A stretch of 26,538 bases of DNA, from positions 1 to 26,538 of the forward strand of contig CAVFJY010000009.1 in the NCBI GenBank assembly GCA_963623365.1, in the 5' to 3' direction. Below the pieces are notes generated by a model. It ran no database searches, was not told the DNA's origin, and was given only the letters and a program-made list of their open reading frames with translations. The position numbers were made by a program, and so were the translations under genes. The DNA comes from UBA2834 sp963623365. GTDB lineage: Bacteria > Patescibacteriota > Saccharimonadia > Saccharimonadales > Saccharimonadaceae. This document shows positions 1 through 7,206 of the stretch, piece after piece. Every line of letters starts with the position of its first letter. Positions within the stretch are counted from its first letter, which is position 1.

Positions 1-1415
1 CTAAAACTGAGACGAATGTTAAAGTTGCCGCGACAAAATCCACAAAGGACAAGCCTAAAAAATCTAGCGCGGCCGAGAAAAATAAAACTGTTGACCTTGA
101 GCTCGATGCGGACGATGTTGAGTCGGCGGAAGAAGACGCACAGAACAAAGACTCGAAGAAAAAAATTAAAGTTCCGAATTTCAAAAAATATCGCAAATTT
201 ATTATTCTATTCCTCGTTCTAGCGATTTTAATTGCGGGTTTTGGCTTTTGGGCGACTCAAATTGCGCCGCGCGCCAAAATTACTGTCAAAGTCAAAACTG
301 TTGGTGCGAATTTCAATGAAACCATCCGCCTGGTAACGGACGAATCCGAGGCCGACCCAGAAAACGGCGTGTTTTATATTGAAGAGAAGACCACGACTAA
401 GAGTGTTTCGTCCGACTTTATTGCCACCGGCGAAGTCGATAAGGGTACCAAGGCTTCCGGCACGATTGTGGTGACGCGTCCAAAAAACGACAAAGTAGAC
501 TGCGATGAGGAAAGCTCGGTGCTTTCGATTCCTGCCAATACTGTCGTGACGATTTCTGGCAAGCAATATATTGTAACTGAGGGTGGCTCCGTGATTGCGA
601 AAAGCGACCAAATTGACGATGAAGGACGTGGGTCAAAACAGAAATGCTGGCTCAAAGAATCTGTCTCTTCGGGCAAGATTAATGTTGTTGCTAAAGAAGT
701 CGGTGATGATTACAATATTGCCGCCGTGAGTTCTGGCATTTCGCTAAATATTAATACGACCAAAAAATATTCCGTCACCAGCTCTGCCATGACGGGCGGC
801 TCGAGCAAAATTGTTAAAGTTGTTTCCCAAGAAGACGTCGAAAAGGCTAGCAGCAATCTTTCTGGCAGCTCCGACAAAGAAGCACGCGAAGAGCTTACTA
901 ATGAATTTGGTTCCGACTACATTCTTATTACTAGTAGCTTTACGACCGTTAGTACGAGTACGAACACCTCGCCGGCGCTCAATGAGGAAGTTGGCGACGA
1001 TGTCACGCCGAAAATTGTGCGCGAGACTCGCTATTCAATTTATGCTGTCAAAAAATCCGACGTAAATGACTATATCACTGCGAATTTGACCGCGAAATTT
1101 GGCGACGATACGCAGATGATTTATTCGACGGGGGTTGCAATCAATGAAGGCGACGAAGATAAAGCGTTCTTTGAATCCTTCAAGAATGATAACGGCAAGA
1201 TTACCGCTAAGCTCAAGAGTACCACCAAAACTGGCCCACGCATTACTGAAGACATGGTTAAGGGAGTCTCGCTCGGCGTAAAAATCGGTAAAGTCCAATC
1301 AAATCTTCGTTCCTATAATGGCGTGTCTGAGGCAAATGTCGAAACCTCCTACTTCTGGGTCACGCGCGTGCCAAACGACGACAACAAAGTTGAAATCGAG
1401 ATTACGGTAGAATAA
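1..1415 (+). CDS. Membrane-anchored surface protein, 5'-truncated
   Basis: The frame is open from the first bases of the window (first full codon at position 3), so the true start lies upstream; about 470 codons are visible. The visible N-terminal ~60 residues are Lys/Asp/Glu/Ser-rich and probably disordered in the cytoplasm. One membrane helix follows (visible residues ~65-86) and then about 380 residues outside the cell. That part is rich in Ser, Thr, Lys and Val and has the repeating beta pattern seen in CPR proteins loosely annotated as baseplate J-like ('ASGTI' followed by 'IPANT'), but I cannot confirm the family. The stop codon shares one base with the ruvX start (TAATG), so the two are probably co-translated. 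The ruvX-mltG context suggests an envelope role; no catalytic motif is visible. Confidence 0.8.
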   Translation, partial: KTETNVKVAATKSTKDKPKKSSAAEKNKTVDLELDADDVESAEEDAQNKDSKKKIKVPNFKKYRKFIILFLVLAILIAGFGFWATQIAPRAKITVKVKTVGANFNETIRLVTDESEADPENGVFYIEEKTTTKSVSSDFIATGEVDKGTKASGTIVVTRPKNDKVDCDEESSVLSIPANTVVTISGKQYIVTEGGSVIAKSDQIDDEGRGSKQKCWLKESVSSGKINVVAKEVGDDYNIAAVSSGISLNINTTKKYSVTSSAMTGGSSKIVKVVSQEDVEKASSNLSGSSDKEAREELTNEFGSDYILITSSFTTVSTSTNTSPALNEEVGDDVTPKIVRETRYSIYAVKKSDVNDYITANLTAKFGDDTQMIYSTGVAINEGDEDKAFFESFKNDNGKITAKLKSTTKTGPRITEDMVKGVSLGVKIGKVQSNLRSYNGVSEANVETSYFWVTRVPNDDNKVEIEITVE

Positions 1416-1882
1416 TGCGCCTGCTTGCACTCGATGTGGGCACTAAGCGAATCGGCGTTGCCTTTGCGGATACGGCCGTGCGTATTGCGGTGCCGCGTGC
1501 CATGATTTCTGTTGACGGCAATGAATATACGAAGATTCTTACTCAATATCGTCGTGATAAAGCCGACCTGATTGTGGCGGGCTTACCACGTAATAATCAG
1601 GGCGAAGAGACTGCACAGACGGCGGTCGTTAAAGAATTCGTCGCGCAGTTGTCGCAATTCTTTGAGAAAACCAAGGCCAAAATTCCGCCAATTCGTTTCC
1701 AGGACGAAACACTCACTTCTGTCGCCGCTGAACAATATTTGACTGCCGGCAAACATGCCTTCACGCGCGCCGATCGCGCCACTGGTCGGCTCGATTCCGA
1801 AGCTGCCGCTATTATCCTCGAAGATTTTATGACTACTATTAATCTCGCTCAGCTTGAGCAGGAGCTTGCGCATGGAAATTAA
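1415..1882 (+). CDS. ruvX: Putative pre-16S rRNA nuclease / YqgF-type resolvase-like protein
   Basis: This 155-residue protein has the YqgF/RuvX RNase H-like fold signatures in order. They are the N-terminal 'LALDVGTKRIGVA' strand with a metal-binding Asp, a 'GLP' motif near residue 58, 'DETLTS' near residue 97, and a C-terminal Asp (LDSEAAAIIL) near residue 129. Family members process the 5' end of 16S rRNA, and some have been proposed as Holliday-junction resolvases. Length is normal for the family (~140-155). The ATG overlaps the upstream stop (TAATG) and the 3' end overlaps mltG by 11 bases, giving a tightly coupled three-gene cluster. ruvX next to mltG is a common bacterial arrangement. 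Confidence 0.93.
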   Translation: MRLLALDVGTKRIGVAFADTAVRIAVPRAMISVDGNEYTKILTQYRRDKADLIVAGLPRNNQGEETAQTAVVKEFVAQLSQFFEKTKAKIPPIRFQDETLTSVAAEQYLTAGKHAFTRADRATGRLDSEAAAIILEDFMTTINLAQLEQELAHGN

Positions 1883-2966
1883 AAAGCCCAAAGTAAAAAC
1901 ACGCAAAGTCATTTTACTTGCCATACTCGTGTTAGTCTTGCTTGCCGTCATCGCATTTGGTGGCGCCTATCTTTATTATCAGCATGCTCTCACGGCTATA
2001 GAAGATTGCGAGACTAGTGATTGTAAGACCATTAGCTTTACGGTCGCCGAGAATACCGGCGGCACTAAGATTGCCCGCGACCTCGAAGATGCTGGTCTCA
2101 TTCGTTCCGCGCTCGCTTTTTGCGTGTATCTGAAACTCGAGGAGCATGACGCTTCGCTCAAATCTGGCGAGTATCAATTTAATACCGGCATGGATGTGGC
2201 ACATATTGTTCAATCGCTCGAAACGGGCGTCGTTGCGCAAACTTTCAAAATTACTTTCTTGCCGGGCGGTACCTTGGCGGCTGCGCGTGAACGCCTGCAG
2301 AATCTTGGTTATCGCGACGAAGAAATTACACAAGCTTTTAACGCTAGTTATGATCATCCGCTACTCAAAACCAAGCCAGCTGACGCCACTCTCGAAGGCT
2401 ATATTTATGGCGAAACTTATGAATTCTATGTCGGCGAATCGGTCGAGAATATCTTGAAGCGCGTCTTTGATGAAATGTATCAAGTGGTACAGTCGAACAA
2501 TCTCGAGGCACAATATCAAAAACTTGGCTTGAATTTGCATGAAGGTATTACGCTCGCCTCAGTTGTACAGAGCGAAGCGGGCATTATGTCCTATGTCGAC
2601 CAGCAGCAAGTTGCTCAAGTTTTCGAATTGCGGCTGCAACGGGGAATGGCGCTTGGCTCCGACGCCATCATTGCCTACCGCGCCGATCAGCTCAATCCCA
2701 ATCGTAGTAAGAGCGATATGTCTTACTTAAACACAATTACTTGCCCATGGAATTCGCGCAAATGCATCGGCTTGCCGCCAACTCCGATTTCTAACCCCGG
2801 CAAGAATGCCTTATTGGCCGTTGCTAACCCCGCCGCAGGCGATTATCTTTATTTCATTTCCGGTTATAATTCCGAAGGTAAAGTCCAAATGTATTATGCG
2901 CGCACGCAGGCCGAACATGATGCTAATATCCGCAATTATTGCGGCGACCTCTGTTCGCTGCTCTAA
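1872..2966 (+). CDS. mltG: Endolytic murein transglycosylase MltG (YceG-like)
   Basis: I place the start at ATG 1872 because AGGAG lies 7 bases upstream (1860-1864); a TTG at 1854 would lack such a site. The 364-residue protein has a basic N-terminus, one membrane helix (~residues 13-36) and an extracytoplasmic YceG domain. The hallmark 'SVVQSEAG' carries the presumed catalytic Glu at about residue 235. It is followed by the substrate-groove motifs 'VFELRLQRGM', 'LGSDAIIAY', 'GLPPTPISNPG' and 'YLYF'. MltG cleaves nascent glycan strands at the membrane and limits their length. A short Cys-containing insert (CPWNSRKC) precedes GLPP, and two more Cys sit just outside the membrane, so disulfides are possible. 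Confidence 0.93.
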   Translation: MEIKKPKVKTRKVILLAILVLVLLAVIAFGGAYLYYQHALTAIEDCETSDCKTISFTVAENTGGTKIARDLEDAGLIRSALAFCVYLKLEEHDASLKSGEYQFNTGMDVAHIVQSLETGVVAQTFKITFLPGGTLAAARERLQNLGYRDEEITQAFNASYDHPLLKTKPADATLEGYIYGETYEFYVGESVENILKRVFDEMYQVVQSNNLEAQYQKLGLNLHEGITLASVVQSEAGIMSYVDQQQVAQVFELRLQRGMALGSDAIIAYRADQLNPNRSKSDMSYLNTITCPWNSRKCIGLPPTPISNPGKNALLAVANPAAGDYLYFISGYNSEGKVQMYYARTQAEHDANIRNYCGDLCSLL

Positions 2967-2987
2967 GTCTCGCAAATTAAACATGTA

Positions 2988-2996
2988 TGGTATAAT
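2988..2996 (+). promoter_or_regulatory. Extended -10 promoter for the LysM-CHAP gene
   Basis: TGG directly precedes a perfect TATAAT (2991-2996); no good -35 box is visible. Predicted transcription start is about 3003, giving a leader of roughly 16 bases without a clear Shine-Dalgarno sequence. Confidence 0.6.
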
Positions 2997-3018
2997 AAAA
3001 TAAGCTTTTAGCAAGTAT

Positions 3019-4170
3019 ATGAAAAGATTGCAACTATTACTCACGAGATTGCTGCCCTATACGCTAATTTTTGCCGCAGTTGTCTGTCTGATGTATTTTG
3101 GCTCAATTAAGACCGACGAGCCAGTCAAAACGCCAATTGCGGCTAATTTCGATAGCTCGGATTTTACTGTTACCGCCGACCAAGTTTCTGAGTCTTATAC
3201 TGTCGCAAATATCGCCAGCACATTGTCGCTGCCGTCTACTTCTACTATCAGCGAGAACTACGTTACGATTAATGACGTCTACGAAACGACCGGCACAACT
3301 AGTACTTCAGCTTCGACTGTTGTCGAAAAACCGACCATCATCGATACCTCTAATCTAACGCGCGGCATTGAAACTTATGTCGTGCAAGAAGGCGATACTT
3401 TCGACAGTGTCTATGCGGCACATAATCATGGCGCATCGCGAGATCAAATTCGCTGGAGTAATAGCCTTAAAAAAGAAACTGTTACGGTTGGCACGACGAT
3501 GTATTTTCCGACCGTTGCTGGCATTGTTTATAAGGTTAAAAGTAATGAAACGCTCGATAGTATTATCGAGAAGACAGGCGCTTCATCTAAAGAGGCCGTT
3601 ATTCAGCTCAATGATCTTGAAGATAAAGAAATTGTCGTCGACCAATTATTATTATTGCCGAATGGCTCTTTGCCGGAAAAAGAGCGTCCAGAATATGTCG
3701 CCCCAACGCCGCGGCCAACCTATACTTCAACTTATAGCTATGTTCGTGACACTGCCGACCGTCATGGCCGCTTCGAAATCTATAATTATAACTATTGGCG
3801 CAATATGTATAACAGCACTTCGTGGCAACACAATCCCGGTGCCTTCGGTAACTGTACGTGGTTTGCGTGGTATTGGCGGCGCAACAATTTGAGTTCAGAA
3901 TACTGGTTACCAACTGGCCCAATCGGTAACGCGCGTAGCTGGATTTCGTCGCTCAGTGGCTCCTACTGGACCGGCCATACGCCAGCTTATGGCGCCGTCA
4001 TGCAATCCACGAGCGGTCGCTATGGTCACGTCGCCGTTGTTGTTGGCGTCAATCAGGGGCAGTCAATTACGATTCAAGAAATGAATTACCAGGGCTTTAA
4101 TCGCGTCTTCCAGTCAACAATTAACTGGTCTGACGCAATTAAATATAACTACATTTACGGCCACAAATAA
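3019..4170 (+). CDS. Secreted/anchored peptidoglycan hydrolase, LysM-LysM-CHAP
   Basis: The 383-residue protein starts with a membrane anchor or signal helix (~residues 8-28). A Ser/Thr-rich linker leads to two LysM-like repeats (~118-164 'YVVQEGDTFDSVY' and ~168-214 'YKVKSNETLDSII'), a Pro/Thr linker and a C-terminal CHAP domain (~265-380). Visible CHAP catalytic residues are Cys279 in 'FGNCTWFAW', His337 in 'RYGHVAVV' and Glu354 in 'IQEMNY'. CHAP enzymes are amidases or endopeptidases that cut peptidoglycan peptides, and LysM binds the glycan. Its position after mltG suggests shared wall remodelling, but it has its own promoter. The aromatic stretch before the CHAP core (YNYNYWRNMYN) is unusual. 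Substrate bond not determinable. Confidence 0.9.
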   Translation: MKRLQLLLTRLLPYTLIFAAVVCLMYFGSIKTDEPVKTPIAANFDSSDFTVTADQVSESYTVANIASTLSLPSTSTISENYVTINDVYETTGTTSTSASTVVEKPTIIDTSNLTRGIETYVVQEGDTFDSVYAAHNHGASRDQIRWSNSLKKETVTVGTTMYFPTVAGIVYKVKSNETLDSIIEKTGASSKEAVIQLNDLEDKEIVVDQLLLLPNGSLPEKERPEYVAPTPRPTYTSTYSYVRDTADRHGRFEIYNYNYWRNMYNSTSWQHNPGAFGNCTWFAWYWRRNNLSSEYWLPTGPIGNARSWISSLSGSYWTGHTPAYGAVMQSTSGRYGHVAVVVGVNQGQSITIQEMNYQGFNRVFQSTINWSDAIKYNYIYGHK

Positions 4171-4201
4171 GCCGCGCGCGGTTTACTTAATTCGTAAAAT
4201 A

Positions 4202-4210
4202 TGTTAAAAT
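4202..4210 (+). promoter_or_regulatory. Promoter of obgE, -10 next to the start codon
   Basis: TGT plus TAAAAT (4205-4210), with a weak TTTACT 17 bases upstream (4182-4187). The -10 ends only 9 bases before the obgE ATG, so the mRNA should have a leader of three bases or fewer. No Shine-Dalgarno sequence is present. Confidence 0.55.
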
Positions 4211-4219
4211 ATTTTTGAT

Positions 4220-5410
4220 ATGTTTGTAGATACAGCGAAAGTTTATGTCAAAGCCGGCAAAGGTGGTAATGGCGCCATTTCTTTTCGTCGCGAAATTTAT
4301 ATTCCGAAAGGTGGTCCGGACGGCGGTGACGGCGGTAAAGGCGGTGACGTGGTTTTTGTTGCTAGCAAAGACTGTGACACTCTAATCGACTTTCGCTTTC
4401 AGCCGAAATTAATTGCCGAAGATGGCAAACCGGGAACGGGGCAAAAATCCTCTGGCAAATCCGGTAAAGACTTGCTTGTTGAGGTGCCGATTGGTACGGT
4501 CGTGAAACGCACGGACGGCACAATTGTGGCCGACCTGACGCATGACGAAGAGCATGCAATCGTTGCGCGCGGTGGCGATGGCGGCTATGGCAATTGGCAT
4601 TTTCGTTCAAGCACGCGCCAGACGCCGCGGATTGCCGAACTTGGCAATCCGGGTGAAGCATTTGATGCCGAATTGGAATTAAAACTGCTTGCCGATGTTG
4701 GCTTAGTTGGTTTTCCGAATGCCGGCAAGTCAACTTTTCTCTCGGTTGTCAGTAACGCTACGCCCGAAATTGCCGATTATCCTTTTACGACTATTACGCC
4801 TAATCTCGGCGTCGCCAAAGTCGACGACCGCAGTATTCTTATTGCCGATATTCCAGGTTTGATTGAGGGTGCGTCTGTCGGCAAGGGACTTGGCGATCGT
4901 TTTTTGCGCCACGTTGAACGCACCAAGGTTCTGCTGCACCTAATCGATGTCTATAATGACGATGCCGGTAAGGCATATGCTGATATTCGCACGGAGCTGG
5001 CGAATTATTCCGATGCACTTGCGCAACGTCCGGAACTGGTCGTGCTTACCAAAACCGAAGGTGTTGATGCAGATATTATTGACATGCAAAAATCGGCTAT
5101 TTTGGCTCAAAATCCTACTGCCGAAGTGATGGCGATGTCTGCTGCTGCGCATCAGGGTACGCAAGCAGTCCTGCGCAGATTACGCGCAATGATTGATGCC
5201 GCCGCAAAATCGGTAGCGTCAAGCGAGTCCGAGCGACCAGAAGATAGCGAAGCTTTGCCGGTAATTACGCTTAATCAAACTGAGCCAAAGCATCGCGCGC
5301 ACCACCAAAAATATCAGCTCGGTGAGCGCAATGCGATTCTTGCGTTGGGTGCGCAGGCCGATGCTGACGTCGACAATAGCGTTGATGTTGGCATTGATGT
5401 CGACGAGTAA
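4220..5410 (+). CDS. obgE: GTPase ObgE/CgtA
   Basis: This 396-residue protein has the glycine-rich Obg domain (1-158; 'KAGKGGNGAISFRRE', 'GGPDGGDGGKGG') and then a G domain: G1 'GFPNAGKS' (164-171), switch I 'YPFTTITPNLG', G3 'DIPG' (210-213) and G5-like 'SAAA' (307-310). The expected G4 base-recognition motif NKxD reads TKTE (277-280), replacing both the Asn and the Asp. A C-terminal extension of about 85 residues ends in an acidic Asp-rich tail. Obg proteins act in 50S ribosome assembly, stringent response and cell-cycle control. The mRNA looks nearly leaderless. The gene is monocistronic; a small-RNA promoter follows it. Confidence 0.96.
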   Translation: MFVDTAKVYVKAGKGGNGAISFRREIYIPKGGPDGGDGGKGGDVVFVASKDCDTLIDFRFQPKLIAEDGKPGTGQKSSGKSGKDLLVEVPIGTVVKRTDGTIVADLTHDEEHAIVARGGDGGYGNWHFRSSTRQTPRIAELGNPGEAFDAELELKLLADVGLVGFPNAGKSTFLSVVSNATPEIADYPFTTITPNLGVAKVDDRSILIADIPGLIEGASVGKGLGDRFLRHVERTKVLLHLIDVYNDDAGKAYADIRTELANYSDALAQRPELVVLTKTEGVDADIIDMQKSAILAQNPTAEVMAMSAAAHQGTQAVLRRLRAMIDAAAKSVASSESERPEDSEALPVITLNQTEPKHRAHHQKYQLGERNAILALGAQADADVDNSVDVGIDVDE

Positions 5411-5440
5411 TTATTACAACAAAAATTTCGCCCGAATATC

Positions 5441-5469
5441 TTGACGCTTAAGTTTAACTTTGCTTTAAT
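5441..5469 (+). promoter_or_regulatory. Strong promoter of the small RNA after obgE
   Basis: TTGACG (5441-5446), a 17-base spacer, then TTTAAT (5464-5469) preceded by TGC. This is a near-consensus sigma-70 promoter with extended -10. Predicted start is about 5476. There is no open reading frame of note downstream on this strand before the terminator. Confidence 0.7.
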
Positions 5470-5475
5470 ATTATC

Positions 5476-5619
5476 AAGCTGGTACGCTTCACGGGGTTCC
5501 ACTGAAACGTGGAAAGTGTGGAGACTAGAAACAAAAATAAACAGCGGATTAAAACAAACCAATGTGCCCCATAGGGTGGGCGCGTAACAGCGTAGAAAAA
5601 CCGGATCTCTCCGGTTTTT
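5476..5619 (+). ncRNA. Unidentified structured small RNA, ~144 nt
   Basis: This gene-free stretch is bounded by a near-consensus promoter and a strong intrinsic terminator. The ends of the body pair: GCTGGTACGC (5478-5487) with GCGTAACAGC (5582-5591), 9 of 10 pairs. Inside is a perfect hairpin TTCCAC-TGAAAC-GTGGAA (5497-5514). A second hairpin is GTGCCC-CATAGGGT-GGGCGC (5564-5583), whose last bases compete with the closing stem. The two hairpins are joined by an A-rich, probably single-stranded segment of about 45 bases (5520-5563). I do not recognise SRP RNA (no GGAAG/AGCAG loop), tmRNA, RNase P RNA or a known riboswitch. The downstream gene is antisense, so it is not a leader. A 6S-like function is possible but unproven. 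Confidence 0.6.
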
Positions 5620-5621
5620 CT
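5594..5621 (+). terminator. Intrinsic terminator, probably bidirectional
   Basis: A perfect 12-bp stem (5594-5605 with 5610-5621) closes a TCTC loop. The stem ends in A5 on one side and T5 on the other. It ends the small RNA on the plus strand and can also end tsaC (stop at 5636) on the minus strand. Confidence 0.85.
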
Positions 5622-5635
5622 AATCTTTGAATGCT

Positions 5636-6226
5636 TTAGGCGTAATGGACAATCAGCAAACCGCCTTGGCGTAGCGCCCGCGGTTCTGGCTCGGTTAAGT
5701 CAATAACCGTTGACGGGATACTGCCGCCGCACTCACCCTTGACAATCATATCCACACCAGGCATGCGCCGATTTAGCTCACCGCTAGTTCGGCAAGGCGC
5801 TTCTCCTCGCGGATTCGCGCTAGTCACGAGCAGCGGTCCACTTTCGCGCAGTAATTCCAACATGTATTCGTGGTCGGGGATACGAATGCCAACCGTGTGA
5901 AAATTGTCAAAATAAGGATGATGCCAATCTTCGCGCTGATTTAGAATAAGCGTCAATTCGCCAGGGAAGTAGCGTCGCACCAAATTTTTAATTTTGCGGT
6001 CCATTTTGACATATTTTTGCATCTCGTCGACGCTCGCCATCATCATTGTTAGCACTTTGCCGCTATCGATTTGGCGATTTTTTAGCTTTAGCAATTTCTC
6101 GATAGCGACCTTATTATCCGCCATCACCGCAAGACCATAAACCGTCTCTGTTGGCACACCCAAAATCCCGCCTTTACGCAGTGTTTTGATTGCTGTGTAT
6201 TTATCCTCTTGCGAAACATATGCCAT
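5636..6226 (-). CDS. tsaC: L-threonylcarbamoyladenylate synthase, YrdC/TsaC family
   Basis: The 196-residue protein matches a single-domain TsaC. Motifs are 'PTETVYGL' (25-32), 'KLKNRQ' (basic nucleotide-binding loop), 'YFPGELTLIL', 'VGIRIPDH', 'LLVTSANPRGEAP' and 'IPSTVIDL'. It makes threonylcarbamoyl-AMP from Thr, bicarbonate and ATP, the first step of the universal t6A37 tRNA modification. It lacks the C-terminal Sua5 domain. The gene is alone on its strand, with a TGC-TATAAT promoter ending 8 bases before the ATG. The next gene upstream is divergent. Confidence 0.95.
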   Translation of the reverse strand: MAYVSQEDKYTAIKTLRKGGILGVPTETVYGLAVMADNKVAIEKLLKLKNRQIDSGKVLTMMMASVDEMQKYVKMDRKIKNLVRRYFPGELTLILNQREDWHHPYFDNFHTVGIRIPDHEYMLELLRESGPLLVTSANPRGEAPCRTSGELNRRMPGVDMIVKGECGGSIPSTVIDLTEPEPRALRQGGLLIVHYA

Positions 6227-6234
6227 ATACTTCC

Positions 6235-6243
6235 ATTATAGCA
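6235..6243 (-). promoter_or_regulatory. Extended -10 promoter of tsaC (near-leaderless)
   Basis: Read on the minus strand, TGC-TATAAT occupies 6243-6235 and ends 8 bases before the tsaC ATG (6226). The predicted start is within 1-2 bases of the start codon. Confidence 0.7.
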
Positions 6244-6286
6244 CAAAATCCCAAAAAAGTCAAGAGACAGGTGTGCGCGGTCATGC

Positions 6287-6315
6287 TTGTCGCTATTGGC
6301 GCGCTGACTTAAAAT
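6287..6315 (+). promoter_or_regulatory. Promoter of the ATP-grasp gene (leaderless)
   Basis: TTGTCG (6287-6292), a 17-base spacer, then TAAAAT (6310-6315), which ends 6 bases before ATG 6322. The expected transcript therefore begins at or next to the start codon. Confidence 0.6.
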
Positions 6316-6321
6316 AAAGCC

Positions 6322-7206
6322 ATGAAAAAGATATTGATAATCAATCGCAAGATTGAAATTGAAGAGAATATTGCGGAGCTGAAACGCGTCGCCGAAGCAA
6401 CGGGCAAGTTGCAAGTTTCGACGGGTTGTTTTGCGGATTTTAATCTATTGATTGATGGCGAAAAAACCTGTATCAGAAATGAACAGACTGGCGATGATTT
6501 GGCGGACTTTGCTAAAATTCTCTGTATTACGACCGCGCCTTTTGAGCGCCGGCATATTTTCAATGCTTATGGTTGCTATTGTCGCAAAAAAGGTGTGATT
6601 ATGGCGGACGATACTTTTGCGAACGCTTCGGGTAAGCTCTATGAAATGTGGCGTTGTTGGGAGTATGACGTGCCGGTGCCTAAGACCGCTTATGGCACGA
6701 AGGGTTTTCTCGGCAAATGTCTGCAGGAAAACTTTGGTGGCGTTGGCGTACTGAAGTCGATTCGGGGCACTAAGGGGCAGGACAATTATCTCGTTTATTC
6801 CGCCGCCGAAATTGCCAAAATTATTGACGAGAATCCTGATATCGAATTCATTCTGCAGGAATTTATCCCGAATACGGGCGATTGGCGCATTGTTACGCTT
6901 GGCTTTGAGCCTTATCTGGCAATTTATCGTTCATCTGGCGGCAAGGACCATCGTAATAACACTTCGCTCGGCGGCTCGGCGAAAATTGTGCCGCTCGAAG
7001 AGGTCGACCCCGAGATTCTTGCACTCTCTCGCACGGCCGCCCGCGCCACCAATAAACGTTTTGCTGGCGTTGACGTGATTACGCATCGCGATACGAGTAA
7101 AAATTACGTGCTCGAAGTTAATCATACGCCGCAAGTTGTCACCGGTGCCTTTACGGATGAAAAATTCCAAGTCCTCCGCGACTATTTCCTTGTGGATGGT
7201 CAGTGA
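6322..7206 (+). CDS. RimK-type ATP-grasp family protein, substrate unknown
   Basis: The 294-residue protein has ATP-grasp hallmarks in the C-terminal two-thirds: ATP-contacting Lys145 and loop 'RGTKGQD' (148-154), 'ILQEFIP' (177-183), 'DWRIVTLG' (187-194), 'GVDVI' (249-253) and the metal-binding 'LEVNHTP' (264-270). This order matches the RimK/glutathione-synthetase branch, which joins a carboxylate to an amine or thiol through an acyl phosphate. The family's usual 'EVNSSPG' end is changed to 'EVNHTPQ'. The N-terminal third is a pre-ATP-grasp domain with several Cys. No partner gene adjoins it: it is divergent from tsaC and overlaps the convergent next gene by 7 bases. Product not predictable. 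Confidence 0.8.
   Translation: MKKILIINRKIEIEENIAELKRVAEATGKLQVSTGCFADFNLLIDGEKTCIRNEQTGDDLADFAKILCITTAPFERRHIFNAYGCYCRKKGVIMADDTFANASGKLYEMWRCWEYDVPVPKTAYGTKGFLGKCLQENFGGVGVLKSIRGTKGQDNYLVYSAAEIAKIIDENPDIEFILQEFIPNTGDWRIVTLGFEPYLAIYRSSGGKDHRNNTSLGGSAKIVPLEEVDPEILALSRTAARATNKRFAGVDVITHRDTSKNYVLEVNHTPQVVTGAFTDEKFQVLRDYFLVDGQ

Noticed and set aside
228..676. Minus-strand frames of 100-127 codons opposite the first gene
   Set aside because: They lie fully antisense to an open, lysine- and acid-rich coding frame and have no domain or start signals; shadow frames.
4170..4187. CCGCGCGCGG palindrome after the CHAP gene as a terminator
   Set aside because: It has no loop-forming centre and only TTT after it, so it is not a convincing intrinsic terminator.
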